From the NCBI GenBank assembly GCA_040401595.1, contig JBBAOE010000001.1, positions 124,001 through 188,000 on the forward strand: a DNA stretch of 64,000 nucleotides, given 5' to 3'. A model generated the notes under the pieces. The model worked only from the letters and a program-made list of their open reading frames with translations. It was not told the DNA's origin and did no database searches. This stretch comes from RFPW01 sp040401595. GTDB taxonomy: Bacteria; Pseudomonadota; Gammaproteobacteria; Burkholderiales; Burkholderiaceae_E. Made by a program: the position numbers and the translations under genes. Of this stretch, positions 51,584 to 61,100 are shown piece after piece (position 1 is the stretch's first letter; the number at the start of each line of letters is the position of its first letter).

Positions 51584-52764
51584 TGCTCAATTTCGACCTG
51601 CTTCATACCGATGGCCGAGCTCGCCGCGGTCGCCTGACCCTGAACCATGGCACGGTGGAGACCCCAATCTTCATGCCCGTGGGTACCTACGGGGCAGTTA
51701 AGGCCATGAGCCCCCGCGAACTGGAAGACGTCGGCGCCCAGATCATCCTGGGTAACACCTTCCACCTCTGGCTGCGCCCCGGCACCGAGGTCATCGAAGC
51801 GCTTGGTGGCTTGCATGGCTTCAATCGTTGGCAACGCCCCATCCTGACCGATTCCGGCGGTTTTCAGGTCTGGAGCCTGGGTAAGCTTCGCAAGATCGAA
51901 GAACAAGGCGTGCGCTTCGCGTCCCCCATCAACGGGGACCGACTCCTGCTCACGCCGGAGGAATCCATGCGAATCCAGCATGCATTGAATTCAGATATCG
52001 CCATGGTGTTTGATGAATGTACGCCTTATGAAACCGATGGCACGCTCACGACCCAGGATGAGGCTGCACAATCGATGCAGCTTTCCCTGCGCTGGGCCCG
52101 ACGCTCCCGCACGGCGTTTGAGCATATGAGTCATGAACGGATGAACCAGGGACTGGCCGAGCGACCCAACGCCCTGTTTGGCATCGTTCAGGGCGGCATG
52201 TTCACCGGTCTGCGCGACGAATCACTGGCGAGCCTGACAGACATTGGATTCGAGGGCTACGCCATCGGCGGACTTTCGGTGGGCGAGCCCAAGGAAGAGA
52301 TGTTGCGGATCCTCGATCATGTTGCGCCCCGTCTACCTCAGAACAAACCGCGTTATCTGATGGGCGTTGGCACACCGGAGGACCTGGTCGAAGGGGTCGC
52401 TGCCGGCATCGATCTCTTTGACTGTGTCCTGCCGACCCGAAATGCGCGCAACGGTTGGTTATTCACCCGGTTTGGGGATCTGCGCCTGCGTAACGCCCGC
52501 TGGCGAGCTGACCCCCGGCCCATCGACCCGGGCTGTGGCTGCTACGCCTGCGCAGGTGGTTTTTCGCGGGCCTACATCCAGCACCTGCAAAAGGTCAACG
52601 AGATCCTCGGAGCCCAATTGGCAACGATTCACAATCTTCACTATTACCTGACGCTGATGTCCGAAATGCGCAGCGCCATCGAAACAGGCACATTCCAGAC
52701 CTTTGTCGAACGCTTCCACGCGGACCGCGCCCGCGGGGTTGCTGAGAGCGGCGGCTATACTTGA
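51583..52764 (+). CDS. tgt: Queuine tRNA-ribosyltransferase
   Basis: 393 residues from ATG 51583. It swaps guanine 34 of tRNAs with GUN anticodons for preQ1. Catalytic and specificity marks: LTDSGGFQVWSLG (general acid Asp), FDECTPYE, FGIVQGGMF, GGLSVGEPKEEM, FDCVLPTRNARNG (nucleophile Asp). The zinc site is CGCYACAGGFSRAYIQHL at the C-terminus. It overlaps queA and is followed by yajC after 26 bp. Confidence 0.97.
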   Translation: MLNFDLLHTDGRARRGRLTLNHGTVETPIFMPVGTYGAVKAMSPRELEDVGAQIILGNTFHLWLRPGTEVIEALGGLHGFNRWQRPILTDSGGFQVWSLGKLRKIEEQGVRFASPINGDRLLLTPEESMRIQHALNSDIAMVFDECTPYETDGTLTTQDEAAQSMQLSLRWARRSRTAFEHMSHERMNQGLAERPNALFGIVQGGMFTGLRDESLASLTDIGFEGYAIGGLSVGEPKEEMLRILDHVAPRLPQNKPRYLMGVGTPEDLVEGVAAGIDLFDCVLPTRNARNGWLFTRFGDLRLRNARWRADPRPIDPGCGCYACAGGFSRAYIQHLQKVNEILGAQLATIHNLHYYLTLMSEMRSAIETGTFQTFVERFHADRARGVAESGGYT

Positions 52765-52790
52765 CGGTTTTCGCGCCCGGAGTTCTGCTC

Positions 52791-53147
52791 GTGTTTATCT
52801 CCTCCGCCTTTGCCCAATCCCCTTTTGGCGCCCTTGGGACAGAAAGCGTCATGAGCTTTCTGCCCATTGTGCTCATGTTTGGCGTGCTCTACTTTCTGAT
52901 GATCCGCCCCCAAATGAAGCGGCAGAAAGAACACAAGCAAATGATCGACTCGCTTGCCAAGGGCGACGAAGTCCTTGCGGCGAGCGGCATGGTCGGTCGG
53001 ATCAGCAAAATCGGCGAGGCCTACGTCAGCGTCGAAGTCGCCCGCCTCAGCGCCGATCGGGGCCCGGATCAGGTCTTCGAGATCCAGATCCAGAAATCGG
53101 CGGTTCAGCAGGTTCTGCCCAAGGGCACGATCAAAGCGATCCAATAG
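52791..53147 (+). CDS. yajC: Sec translocon accessory protein YajC
   Basis: 118 residues. GTG 52791, with GGAG 8 nt before it, gives the VFISSAFAQ N-terminus usual for betaproteobacterial YajC; the TTG at 52761 overlapping the tgt stop is less likely. One transmembrane helix (SFLPIVLMFGVLYFLM) precedes RPQMKRQKEHKQMI and a cytoplasmic part ending in QKSAVQQVLPKGTIK. It joins SecDF in the holotranslocon. Confidence 0.93.
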   Translation: MFISSAFAQSPFGALGTESVMSFLPIVLMFGVLYFLMIRPQMKRQKEHKQMIDSLAKGDEVLAASGMVGRISKIGEAYVSVEVARLSADRGPDQVFEIQIQKSAVQQVLPKGTIKAIQ

Positions 53148-53202
53148 TCCATACGCCAACAGCGAAGTCCAGTCCTGTCCGTCCTGAATTCATGAAGCTG
53201 CC

Positions 53203-55089
53203 GTGAACCGTTTCCCGCTCTGGAAGAATCTCCTGATTGCACTCGCGCTGATCGTGGGTGCGCTCTACACGGCGCCGAATTTTTTTGGTGAGGCCCCGGC
53301 GGTTCAGGTCTCGGCTGTGGCCGCGACGGCACGGGTCGACGCGGCGCTTGCCACCCGGGTCGAGCGGGTACTGAAAGAAGCCAACATCATTCAGGATGGA
53401 CTCCTGTTTGATGGCAACTCAGTCAAAGTCCGATTTCGAGACACCGACACCCAGCTCAAGGCTAAGGACACGATCGCCCGCGCCTTGACGCCCGAGGGCC
53501 AGGAGCCCAGTTATGTCGTCGCCCTGAACCTGTTGGCCCGAACGCCGGCCTGGCTGACCTCCATTCATGCCCTGCCCATGTACCTTGGGCTGGACCTGCG
53601 CGGGGGCGTGCACTTTCTGCTGCAAGTGGACACCCGGGCGGCGATCGTCAAGCGTATTGATGCTTATGCCGCCGAAATCCGCTCGATCCTGCGCGAACGC
53701 GGCATCCGGCATTCCGGCATTCTGCGGGCAGGCGAAACCATCGAACTGCGCTTCCGGTCCGACAGCGGGGCCAATGCCAATGCCGAAGTCATTCGGACGA
53801 CCGCGCGAAACCGGATCGCGGACGACATTCCAAGTCTGCAAGTCACCGAAGCTCCGCCTGACGGAACCAGCACGGACCTGCGCCTTCTGGTCTCGCTCAA
53901 ACCCGAAACCCGAATTCAGGTGTTGGATAACGCGCTTAAGCAAAATATCGTGACCCTGAACAAGCGGGTCAACGAACTCGGCACCTCAGAGCCTGTGATT
54001 CAGCAGCAGGGGGCTGACCGTGTCGTTGTGCAGCTGCCTGGTGTGCAGGACACCGCGCGCGCCAAAGATATCCTGGGTCGCACAGCGACCCTCGAGGCCC
54101 GTCTGGTCGATGTCTCTCCGGAAGCGCAGGCAGCGCTGAGCGGCGGTTCCCCAGTCCCGTTTGGCTCTGAATTGTTTCCGATCGGCCGTGGCGCGCCCGT
54201 CATTCTGAAGAAACAATCCATTTTTACCGGCGAGCAACTCGCAGGGGCCCAAGCCACATTCGACCAGAACCAGCGACCCGCGGTCGCCATCGATCTCGAA
54301 GCGTCGGCGGGCCGGGTGTTGCGCGAGGTTTCTCGCGAGAACATCCGCAAGCCGATGGCGGTCGTGCTCTTTGAACGCGGTCGTGGCGAGGTTCTGACCG
54401 TGGCAACAATTCAAGACGAACTCGGGTCACGCTTCCAGATCACTGGCATGCCCAGTCCGCAGGCGTCGACCGACCTCGCCCTGTTGCTACGCGCTGGTGC
54501 GCTCGCCGCACCGATGGAAATCGTTGAAGAACGAACCATCGGCCCAAGCCTTGGCGTCGAGAACATTACCAAGGGTTTCCATTCCACGATTTATGGTTTT
54601 GCCGCGATTGCGCTGTTCATGATGTCCTACTACGCGCTGTTTGGCGTGTTTTCGACGCTGGCCCTGGCGACCAACCTGCTCCTGCTGATCGCCCTGCTCT
54701 CGCTCCTGCAGGCCACGCTTACTCTGCCCGGCATTGCGGCCATCGCCCTGACCCTGGGGATGGCAATCGACGCCAATGTGCTGATCAACGAACGCGTGCG
54801 CGAAGAACTGCGCAATGGTGCCAGTCCGCAAATTGCCATCGTGACGGGTTATGAGCGGGCGTGGGCAACGATTCTGGATTCCAACGTCACCACGCTGATC
54901 GCAGGACTGGCGCTGCTGGTGTTTGGCTCAGGGCCGGTGCGCGGATTCGCAGTCGTCCATTGCCTGGGCATCCTCACCTCGATCTTTTCAGCGGTCCTTG
55001 TCTCCCGGGGGTTTGTCAACCTCTGGTATGGGCGTCAGCGCAAGGTCGCAGCCCTCTCGATCGGGCAGGTCTGGAAACCCGGCACCTAA
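53203..55089 (+). CDS. secD: Protein translocase subunit SecD
   Basis: 628 residues from GTG 53203. There is an N-terminal helix (LLIALALIVGALYTAPNFF), a large periplasmic P1 head (about 30-440) with LGLDLRGGVHFLLQVD, then five helices with the RND motif ALTLGMAIDANVLINERVREE. It uses the proton gradient to pull exported proteins through SecYEG. It forms one operon with yajC and secF. Confidence 0.96.
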   Translation: MNRFPLWKNLLIALALIVGALYTAPNFFGEAPAVQVSAVAATARVDAALATRVERVLKEANIIQDGLLFDGNSVKVRFRDTDTQLKAKDTIARALTPEGQEPSYVVALNLLARTPAWLTSIHALPMYLGLDLRGGVHFLLQVDTRAAIVKRIDAYAAEIRSILRERGIRHSGILRAGETIELRFRSDSGANANAEVIRTTARNRIADDIPSLQVTEAPPDGTSTDLRLLVSLKPETRIQVLDNALKQNIVTLNKRVNELGTSEPVIQQQGADRVVVQLPGVQDTARAKDILGRTATLEARLVDVSPEAQAALSGGSPVPFGSELFPIGRGAPVILKKQSIFTGEQLAGAQATFDQNQRPAVAIDLEASAGRVLREVSRENIRKPMAVVLFERGRGEVLTVATIQDELGSRFQITGMPSPQASTDLALLLRAGALAAPMEIVEERTIGPSLGVENITKGFHSTIYGFAAIALFMMSYYALFGVFSTLALATNLLLLIALLSLLQATLTLPGIAAIALTLGMAIDANVLINERVREELRNGASPQIAIVTGYERAWATILDSNVTTLIAGLALLVFGSGPVRGFAVVHCLGILTSIFSAVLVSRGFVNLWYGRQRKVAALSIGQVWKPGT

Positions 55090-55139
55090 TCAGAACCTCA
55101 GAACCGCGCGCACGAACCCGCCCAGCACTCAGAGTCAGC

Positions 55140-56093
55140 ATGGAATTTTTCCGAATTCGTCGCGATATCCCCTTCATGCGCCATGCCCTGGTGCTGAACG
55201 TGATTTCGCTGATCACGTTTCTGGCAGCGGTGGGATTCCTTGCGACACGCGGTCTGCACTGGTCCATCGAATTCACTGGGGGTACCGTCCTTGAGGTCGC
55301 CTACCCGGAGACGGCTGAGATCGAACGCGTCCGGTCAACTGTGGCTGGACTCGGGTACGAGGATCCCCAGGTCCAGAATTTCGGAACCTCACGCGATGTC
55401 ATGATTCGCCTCCCGGTCAAACCCGGGTTGGGCAGTACTGAGCAAAGCCAGCAGGTGTTTGCCGCCCTGAAAGCGGATTCAGGTACCCCTGGGGCAGCTC
55501 AGGCTGAACTGCGCCGGGTTGAATTCGTCGGCCCGCAAATTGGCGAGGAACTGGCGACCGATGGTGCGTTGGCCCTGCTCTTCGTCATCATCGGGATCGT
55601 CATCTATCTGGCGATCCGCTTCGAGTGGAAGTTCGCAGTCGCAGCTATCGTCGCGAACCTGCATGACGTTATCATCATCCTCGGTTTTTTTGCGGCGTTC
55701 GGCTGGGAATTCTCACTGACCGTTCTAGCGGCGGTCCTGGCGGTCCTGGGCTACTCGGTCAACGAATCCGTCGTGATCTTTGATCGTATCCGGGAAACCT
55801 TTCGTCGCAAACGTGGCCTGACGACCCGCGAAGTGATCGACCATGCCATCACCAGCACGATTTCCCGCACCATCATCACCCATGGATGCACGGAGATGAT
55901 GGTGCTGTCGATGCTGATCTTTGGCGGCCCGACACTCTTTCACTTCGCGTTGGCGTTGACCATCGGCATCCTGTTCGGGATTTACTCTTCGGTCTTTGTG
56001 GCCGCAGCGGTCGCCATGTGGTTGGGTCTCAAGCGCGAGGACCTGATCAAACCGATCAAGAAACGCGACGATGGCCAGCCCGAACTGCCCTGA
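55140..56093 (+). CDS. secF: Protein translocase subunit SecF
   Basis: 317 residues from ATG 55140. It has six helices; marks are GLHWSIEFTGGTVLEV near residue 38, AIVANLHDVIIILGFFAAFG and LGYSVNESVVIFDRIRE, the proton-path region with conserved Asp/Asn. It partners SecD. The open frame running upstream into secD is not used. A 6-bp stem around the stop codon (56085-56103) may serve as a weak terminator with the convergent yceI-like gene. Confidence 0.96.
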   Translation: MEFFRIRRDIPFMRHALVLNVISLITFLAAVGFLATRGLHWSIEFTGGTVLEVAYPETAEIERVRSTVAGLGYEDPQVQNFGTSRDVMIRLPVKPGLGSTEQSQQVFAALKADSGTPGAAQAELRRVEFVGPQIGEELATDGALALLFVIIGIVIYLAIRFEWKFAVAAIVANLHDVIIILGFFAAFGWEFSLTVLAAVLAVLGYSVNESVVIFDRIRETFRRKRGLTTREVIDHAITSTISRTIITHGCTEMMVLSMLIFGGPTLFHFALALTIGILFGIYSSVFVAAAVAMWLGLKREDLIKPIKKRDDGQPELP

Positions 56094-56123
56094 ACTCGGG
56101 CAGCTGTTCCGGGATCAAGCCAT

Positions 56124-56705
56124 TCACTGATCTTTCAACGCCTCGATCTGCAGCATCAGGTCAACACGGGCACTGGTGGCTAGGACGCTGGTGTTCATCC
56201 CGAACTGGCTGCGATCAATCGTGGCGGAGGCGTCCGCGCCGCAGACTTCGCGCTTGAAAAACGGATGCATCCGGCACTTGAAACTCAGGATCCTGAGCGT
56301 CACCGGTTTGGTCTGGCCTAGGAGCGTCAGTTCACCCTCGACCTCGGTGGGATTATCGCCATCGAATTTGCTCAACCGACCCTTGTAGGTGACCTTGGGA
56401 AACTGTTCGGCATGAAAGAAATCCTTGCTGCGAAGGTGATCCTCAAACTTCTGATTTCCAGCATTGATGGATGCAGCGTCAATAGTGATCTCAACCGTAC
56501 CGGAACGCCCGATCTGATCGAGCGTGATCTTGCCCGCAGTCTTGTCGAACCGACCACGGATGATGGAAATTCCGAGATGTGGAATAGCCCAGGTTGCAGC
56601 CGTATGAGTCGGCTCGACCGAATAGGTCGCCAACTCGGCGCGGCTGTTCAGGGGTGCCAGACCAGCGCTGGCCAACATCAGTATGCAAAGCGTGCGACGA
56701 AACAT
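56124..56705 (-). CDS. YceI-family periplasmic protein (copy A)
   Basis: 193 residues from ATG 56705, behind GGGGA. The signal peptide is about 1-22 (RRTLCILMLASAGLAPL, ending ...SRA). The lipocalin-like YceI fold shows YSVEPTHTAATWAIPHLGIS, RGRFDKTAGKITLD, LRSKDFFHAEQFPKVTYKG and RSQFGMN. Two cysteines near residue 155 and 163 could pair. YceI proteins bind long isoprenoids such as octaprenyl compounds. It is the third gene of a b561-YceI-YceI set. Confidence 0.9.
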   Translation of the reverse strand: MFRRTLCILMLASAGLAPLNSRAELATYSVEPTHTAATWAIPHLGISIIRGRFDKTAGKITLDQIGRSGTVEITIDAASINAGNQKFEDHLRSKDFFHAEQFPKVTYKGRLSKFDGDNPTEVEGELTLLGQTKPVTLRILSFKCRMHPFFKREVCGADASATIDRSQFGMNTSVLATSARVDLMLQIEALKDQ

Positions 56706-56801
56706 GGAAATCCCCAAAAAAACGATGACAATCTTTCAAACAAACACTGCATCCAAGAGCAGCGCAGCCTGCTCGCAAAGCCAACCCAGCAGAGCGGGCC
56801 G

Positions 56802-57449
56802 CTACTTGCGGCCTGACGATACACTGCCCGCAGGTCTGGCGTTCTGACTCCCCGCGGCACCTGCGCTTGGCACGACAAGCTGGAAGCGCACGATGACTTC
56901 ATCCGCGACGACGCTCGGGTCGCGCCATTCACCCTCACCAATGCCGAATGCGAGTCGGCGAATCGGAACTTGCCCCTCAAACTTCTGCGCCCCAGCATCG
57001 ACCTGGCGAACAATCGTGGCCACCAGATCAAGCACCCGTCCCTTCAAGGCCAATTTGCCGCGGGCCTCGAAACGATCCGGTCCCAGTGCCCGAGCACCGG
57101 ATAGGGTGAACGTGGCACGAGGGAAACGGGCGGTGTCAAACCAGTCCTTATGCCGAACCTCTTGCGCATAGTCCTCCGTACCCGGACCGAGATCAAAGCT
57201 GGCCAGATCAATCTCCAGGACCGCCTTGGCATCCTGCGGATGGGCCGCATCGAACACGACATCCCCCGAGATCCGTTTGAAGTTGCCCTCGATCGGCACG
57301 TTCATCTGGCGGAAGGTCGCCACCACTCGAGAACGAGCGGAATCGATCGGTGCCGCATTGGTCGGTAACGCCGCGCAGAACATCAGGGCGCCAACGAAGG
57401 CCCTCGCCAACGCCCTGATTTGTCTCAACAGGTCAGGCTGCATGCGCAT
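56802..57449 (-). CDS. YceI-family periplasmic protein (copy B)
   Basis: 215 residues from ATG 57449. The signal peptide is about 1-30 (LARAFVGALMFCAALPTNA). The YceI domain follows with SRVVATFRQMNVPIEGNFKRI, AKAVLEIDLASFDLG, VRHKDWFDTARFPRATFTLS and ends in a Ser/Gly tail. It diverges clearly from copy A: the ligand-pocket entry has 'FRQMNVPIEG' in place of 'IPHLGISIIRG'. A 6-bp stem GAGCAG/CTGCTC (56757-56774) lies between the two copies and may attenuate the second. Confidence 0.88.
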   Translation of the reverse strand: MRMQPDLLRQIRALARAFVGALMFCAALPTNAAPIDSARSRVVATFRQMNVPIEGNFKRISGDVVFDAAHPQDAKAVLEIDLASFDLGPGTEDYAQEVRHKDWFDTARFPRATFTLSGARALGPDRFEARGKLALKGRVLDLVATIVRQVDAGAQKFEGQVPIRRLAFGIGEGEWRDPSVVADEVIVRFQLVVPSAGAAGSQNARPAGSVSSGRK

Positions 57450-57505
57450 TGAATGACTCAACGAAGATAATAATGGCAGGCCGAATCCAGCTGGATCGCT
57501 CCGGG

Positions 57506-58081
57506 TCAGCGTGACTGGCGTGGCTTGAGCCCTGGCACCATCCGCACGAGGACTCGATCCCGGTCAAAAACATGATGCTTGAAGGCCGCCAGGGCATGCA
57601 AGGCGACAAGAACGCCCAGTGCGTACGTGAACCCGCCATGAAACGATCGAAACAGGACCTTCAACGCCGCATCTTTGGGTACCAGATCGGGCAACGGCCA
57701 GACGCCGAACCACACGGTCGTGAAACCAGCGGCCGAGCTGTACAGCCAGCCGCTCAAGGGGACAAGGGCCAGCAGAAGATAGAGGAGGACGTGGGCAGCC
57801 TGGGCCAGCCTTGTCTGCCACAGTGGTGTCGGTTCACCCGGAGGGGGCGGTTGAACCCAACGCACAGCAAGCCGCACAAACAGCAGCGCAAACACCAGAA
57901 CGCCATTCCACTTATGCCAGGAATAAACCTTCAGCTTGAGGGGAGAAAACGGCAGATCGGTCATCCAGTAGCCAACGAACCAACCCCCGACCACCAGGAC
58001 CGCCATCCCCCAATGCAGACCGATCGCGGGGATCCCATAGCGATCACCTATCGGCTGAGAAGGGGCCGGTTGATCATCCAC
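57506..58081 (-). CDS. Cytochrome b561-type membrane protein
   Basis: 191 residues from GTG 58081. Four transmembrane helices carry histidines in the positions of haem b ligands: AIGLHWGMAVL, YSWHKWNGVLVF, LAQAAHVLLYLLLAL and GVLVALHALAAFKHHV. It should move electrons between quinol and a periplasmic or membrane partner. Its downstream neighbours are two YceI proteins, as in the E. coli yceJ-yceI pair. The redox partner is unknown. Confidence 0.9.
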   Translation of the reverse strand: MDDQPAPSQPIGDRYGIPAIGLHWGMAVLVVGGWFVGYWMTDLPFSPLKLKVYSWHKWNGVLVFALLFVRLAVRWVQPPPPGEPTPLWQTRLAQAAHVLLYLLLALVPLSGWLYSSAAGFTTVWFGVWPLPDLVPKDAALKVLFRSFHGGFTYALGVLVALHALAAFKHHVFDRDRVLVRMVPGLKPRQSR

Positions 58082-58113
58082 AGGTCAGCGTCCGAAAGAT
58101 GGTGCTTGTACGA

Positions 58114-59559
58114 TCAGATCCGCCGCGCGAGCAGGGTCGCCATACCAATATAAGTTCCGGGCGTGAGCGCCTGGAGACGCGTTTTCGCATCAGCGGGAAT
58201 CTCCAGACCTTGAACGAATTCGTGCAGCCGCTTTGCATCGATCGCACGCCCGCGGGTCAGGTCCTTCAGTTGTTCATAGGGATTCTCAACCCCATAACGA
58301 CGCATAACCGTCTGGATCGGCTCGGCCAGAACCTCCCAGCAGGCATCGAGGTCGCGGGCCAGCGCCTGAGGTTCGAGCTCGAGTTTATCCAAGCCCCGCA
58401 ACAGGCTCTCCCAACCGAGCAGCGCATGGCCAAGCGCAACGCCAATGTTGCGCAGCACCGTCGAATCGGTGAGGTCCCGCTGCCAGCGGGAGACCGGTAG
58501 CTTTTCGGCGAAATGCCGTAGCAGGCTATTCGCAATTCCGAGGTTGCCTTCAGAGTTCTCAAAGTCGATCGGATTAACCTTGTGGGGCATCGTGGAGGAT
58601 CCAACCTCGCCCGCCCGCAGTCGCTGGCGAAAATAGCCCAGCGAGATATACCCCCAGAGGTCACGATCGAGGTCGATCAGGATCGTGTTCAGGCGCGCGA
58701 CCGCGTCGAAGAGTTCAGCGAGATCATCATGGGGTTCGATCTGAATCGTATAAGGATTGAACACCAGCCCCAGCCGCTCTTCCACCACTGCGCGGGCAAA
58801 GGCTTCCCAATCCAATTCCGGGAAAGCGACCAGATGGGCGTTGTAGTTACCCACAGCGCCGTTCATTTTGGCCCGCAACTCCACGGCGGCGATCCGGTCG
58901 CGGGCGCGATCAAGGCGGGCGATCACATTCGCCAGTTCTTTCCCCATGGTGGTGGGCGTTGCGGGCTGGCCGTGCGTGCGCGACAGCATCGCCTGATCGG
59001 CAAACGCATGGGCCATGGTACGCAAGCGCGATCGGATTCGGTCAATTGCAGGCAATAGAACGTCGGTGCGTGCGCCGCTCACCATCCGGGCATAGGCTGT
59101 GTTGTTGATGTCCTCGGACGTACAGGCGAAATGAATGAACTCCGAGGCCGCAGTCAGTGGCGCGTCATCTCGCACCTGCTCTTTCAGAAAGTACTCGACC
59201 GCCTTGACATCATGGTTGGTGGTGGCCTCGATCGCCTTGATCCGTGCTGCCTGGGGCTCCCCAAAGCTGGCCGCCAGCGCCCGCAGTCGTTGACGGGCGG
59301 CGGCGTCGATGCGGGGAAAATCTGCGGACCCTACATCTGCGAGTGCAATCAGCCACTCGACCTCGACATAAACGCGCTCACGCATCAGTGCGCTTTCGGA
59401 GAGCCAATGCGCCAGGGGCTCGACTTTGGCTGCATAGCGACCATCCAGCGGTGAGAGTGCATTCAGTTCAGCAACCCGCGCAGCGTCGGGTGACTGGATT
59501 GACTGTGGGGGGGCCGATAAATCCGTGTCAGATGGGGCGCAGGTGGGAGTGGGATGCAT
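58114..59559 (-). CDS. purB: Adenylosuccinate lyase
   Basis: 481 residues from ATG 59559. It catalyses two fumarate-releasing steps of purine synthesis. Family marks: NALSPLDGRYAAKVEPL, TNHDVKAVEYFLKE, IHFACTSEDINN, LSRTHGQPATPTTMGKELA (His acid), and the fumarase-superfamily signature GSSTMPHKVNPIDFENSEGN near 300. A roughly 28-residue Ser/Pro-rich N-terminal extension precedes the core. It diverges from the GST gene over 137 bp. Confidence 0.97.
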   Translation of the reverse strand: MHPTPTCAPSDTDLSAPPQSIQSPDAARVAELNALSPLDGRYAAKVEPLAHWLSESALMRERVYVEVEWLIALADVGSADFPRIDAAARQRLRALAASFGEPQAARIKAIEATTNHDVKAVEYFLKEQVRDDAPLTAASEFIHFACTSEDINNTAYARMVSGARTDVLLPAIDRIRSRLRTMAHAFADQAMLSRTHGQPATPTTMGKELANVIARLDRARDRIAAVELRAKMNGAVGNYNAHLVAFPELDWEAFARAVVEERLGLVFNPYTIQIEPHDDLAELFDAVARLNTILIDLDRDLWGYISLGYFRQRLRAGEVGSSTMPHKVNPIDFENSEGNLGIANSLLRHFAEKLPVSRWQRDLTDSTVLRNIGVALGHALLGWESLLRGLDKLELEPQALARDLDACWEVLAEPIQTVMRRYGVENPYEQLKDLTRGRAIDAKRLHEFVQGLEIPADAKTRLQALTPGTYIGMATLLARRI

Positions 59560-59696
59560 GGCAGAAGGCTATCTTGGAGACGAGAAAACCGCAGGGTCGA
59601 TCGGTCTATCCTAGCACCGAGGGTGCCATGGGCTCATCGTGGATGAGATACACTTTGAAGGCTGTCCGTGGTGCTCCCCCTTTTCTGCCAAGACCC

Positions 59697-60311
59697 ATGA
59701 TTCTGATCGGTTCGCTGACTAGCCCCTATGTTCGGAAAGTCCGCGTGGTCGCGGCTGAGAAGCGGTTCGAGCTCCAATTGGAACTCGAAGACGTCTGGCG
59801 CGCGGACTCCAGGATTGCGCAGCTCAACCCCCTGGGGAAAGTGCCAACCCTCGTCATGGAGGATGGCGGAACGCTCTTCGATTCTCGGGTCATCGTCGAA
59901 TACCTTGACCAGCTGACGCCCGTCCATCGCCTGATTCCTGAAAAGGGTCGGGCACGGATCGAAGTCCGGTGTTGGGAAGCGCTGGCAGACGGGCTCATGG
60001 ATGCGGCCATCCTCGCGCGCTTGGAAGTCACCCAGCGCCCTGAGGAACAGCGCAGCGCCGAATGGATCGAGCGCCAGATGATCAAGGTTCGGGCAGCGGT
60101 GCAAGCGATCGCCCGCGGCCTGGGCGATAACGAATGGTGCTGCGAAGGCAAGTATTCTTTGGCCGATGTCGCAACGGGCTGTGCCCTGAGTTACCTCGAC
60201 TTCCGCTTTCCCGGGGTCGATTGGCGTGCGGACAATCTGGCCCTGAGCCAATACGCGGACAAACTCTTTCGCCGACAGTCGTTCATCGACACCCAGCCGC
60301 CAAACGCCTGA
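59697..60311 (+). CDS. Glutathione S-transferase-family protein
   Basis: 204 residues from ATG 59697; the long open frame upstream lies inside purB and is not used. The thioredoxin-like N-domain has LIGSLTSPYVRKVRVVAAEK (Ser as probable thiol-activating residue), NPLGKVPTLVMEDGG and FDSRVIVEYLD (glutathione contact). The C-domain is all-helical with LADVATGCALSYLDFRFP. It could conjugate or reduce small electrophiles; its substrate is unknown. It is convergent with the AhpD-like gene; a 6-bp stem (60340-60360) lies between. Confidence 0.88.
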   Translation: MILIGSLTSPYVRKVRVVAAEKRFELQLELEDVWRADSRIAQLNPLGKVPTLVMEDGGTLFDSRVIVEYLDQLTPVHRLIPEKGRARIEVRCWEALADGLMDAAILARLEVTQRPEEQRSAEWIERQMIKVRAAVQAIARGLGDNEWCCEGKYSLADVATGCALSYLDFRFPGVDWRADNLALSQYADKLFRRQSFIDTQPPNA

Positions 60312-60339
60312 CTGGGCTCTTGTTGCGCTCCAGGCCCTC

Positions 60340-60360
60340 GCCTCTGGTACCCCGAGAGGC
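60340..60360. terminator. Weak stem-loop between convergent genes
   Basis: GCCTCT (60340-60345) and AGAGGC (60355-60360) pair around a 9-nt loop between the GST and AhpD-like gene ends. No T-run follows on either strand, so terminator activity is doubtful. Confidence 0.3.
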
Positions 60361-60422
60361 CGCCGCTATAGTTGCTATGACCTGGGGATTGGCGGCGGCG
60401 GAACTGCGGCGTCGATCACCGC

Positions 60423-61100
60423 TCAGGGCTTTGCGCGAGGCACTCGCCCCATCATAAAAAACTCCGGATTCGGCGCAATCCCCAGGGCATTGGCCAGGCG
60501 ATTCGAGAGCGCGAAAAAACCGGCGATCGAGGCGATGTCCCAGGCATCCTCATCACTCAATCCGTGGGGTTGAAGCAGCGCAAAATCGGCAGCTCCGATC
60601 GCGGCTGAATCCAGCGAAACCTTCAGCGCGAATTCAACGATCGCCCGCTGTCGGGGGCTCAGATCGGCCTTGCGCCAATTGATTGCGACCGAATCGGCTA
60701 GCGTGGGCTGCTTCTCGAAAATCCGCAGCAACGCGCCATGGGCGACGACACAATACAGGCAGTCCGCAGCGGCGCTCGTTGCGACCACGATCAATTCGCG
60801 CTCACCTTTGGAGAGACCGCCGGGTCGGTCCATCAGGGCATCGTGATACGCAAAGAAAGCACGAAATTCAGCCGGGCGGCGCGCGAGCTTCAGGAATACG
60901 TTCGGTACGAAGCCGGCTTTTTCCTGAACCGCCAGAATGCGCTCACGCAGATCCCCGGGTAAGGACTCAAGGTCGGCCACCAGGGGAAACCGTTCGGTCG
61001 GGGCGCCAGGATCGGTCACTATCGGCACACCCTTCAGCGTCAGGTCTGCTGTTGAAGCCGTGTTGACTTCGGGAGAGTTGCCTGGAGCGGATGTCGTCAT
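60423..61100 (-). CDS. AhpD/peroxidase-related carboxymuconolactone decarboxylase-like protein
   Basis: 225 residues. The AhpD-type redox motif ADCLYCVVAHGALLR (Cys-x2-Cys with His four after) lies near residue 115, inside an all-helical CMD domain. The N-terminal ~45 residues are Ser/Thr-rich. Relatives are peroxidase-related enzymes that reduce peroxide or peroxynitrite through a thiol pair. The ATG overlaps the stop of the upstream glycosyltransferase (ATGA), an odd functional pairing. Confidence 0.85.
   Translation of the reverse strand: MTTSAPGNSPEVNTASTADLTLKGVPIVTDPGAPTERFPLVADLESLPGDLRERILAVQEKAGFVPNVFLKLARRPAEFRAFFAYHDALMDRPGGLSKGERELIVVATSAAADCLYCVVAHGALLRIFEKQPTLADSVAINWRKADLSPRQRAIVEFALKVSLDSAAIGAADFALLQPHGLSDEDAWDIASIAGFFALSNRLANALGIAPNPEFFMMGRVPRAKP

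Noticed and set aside
54861..55139. Extended SecF reading into secD
   Set aside because: It is out of frame with secD and gives a Pro/Arg-rich sequence before the conserved SecF start at 55140.
59244..59696. Long N-terminal extension of the GST gene
   Set aside because: It lies opposite the purB 5' end and has no similarity to GST; the fold begins at MILIGSLTSPYVRK.
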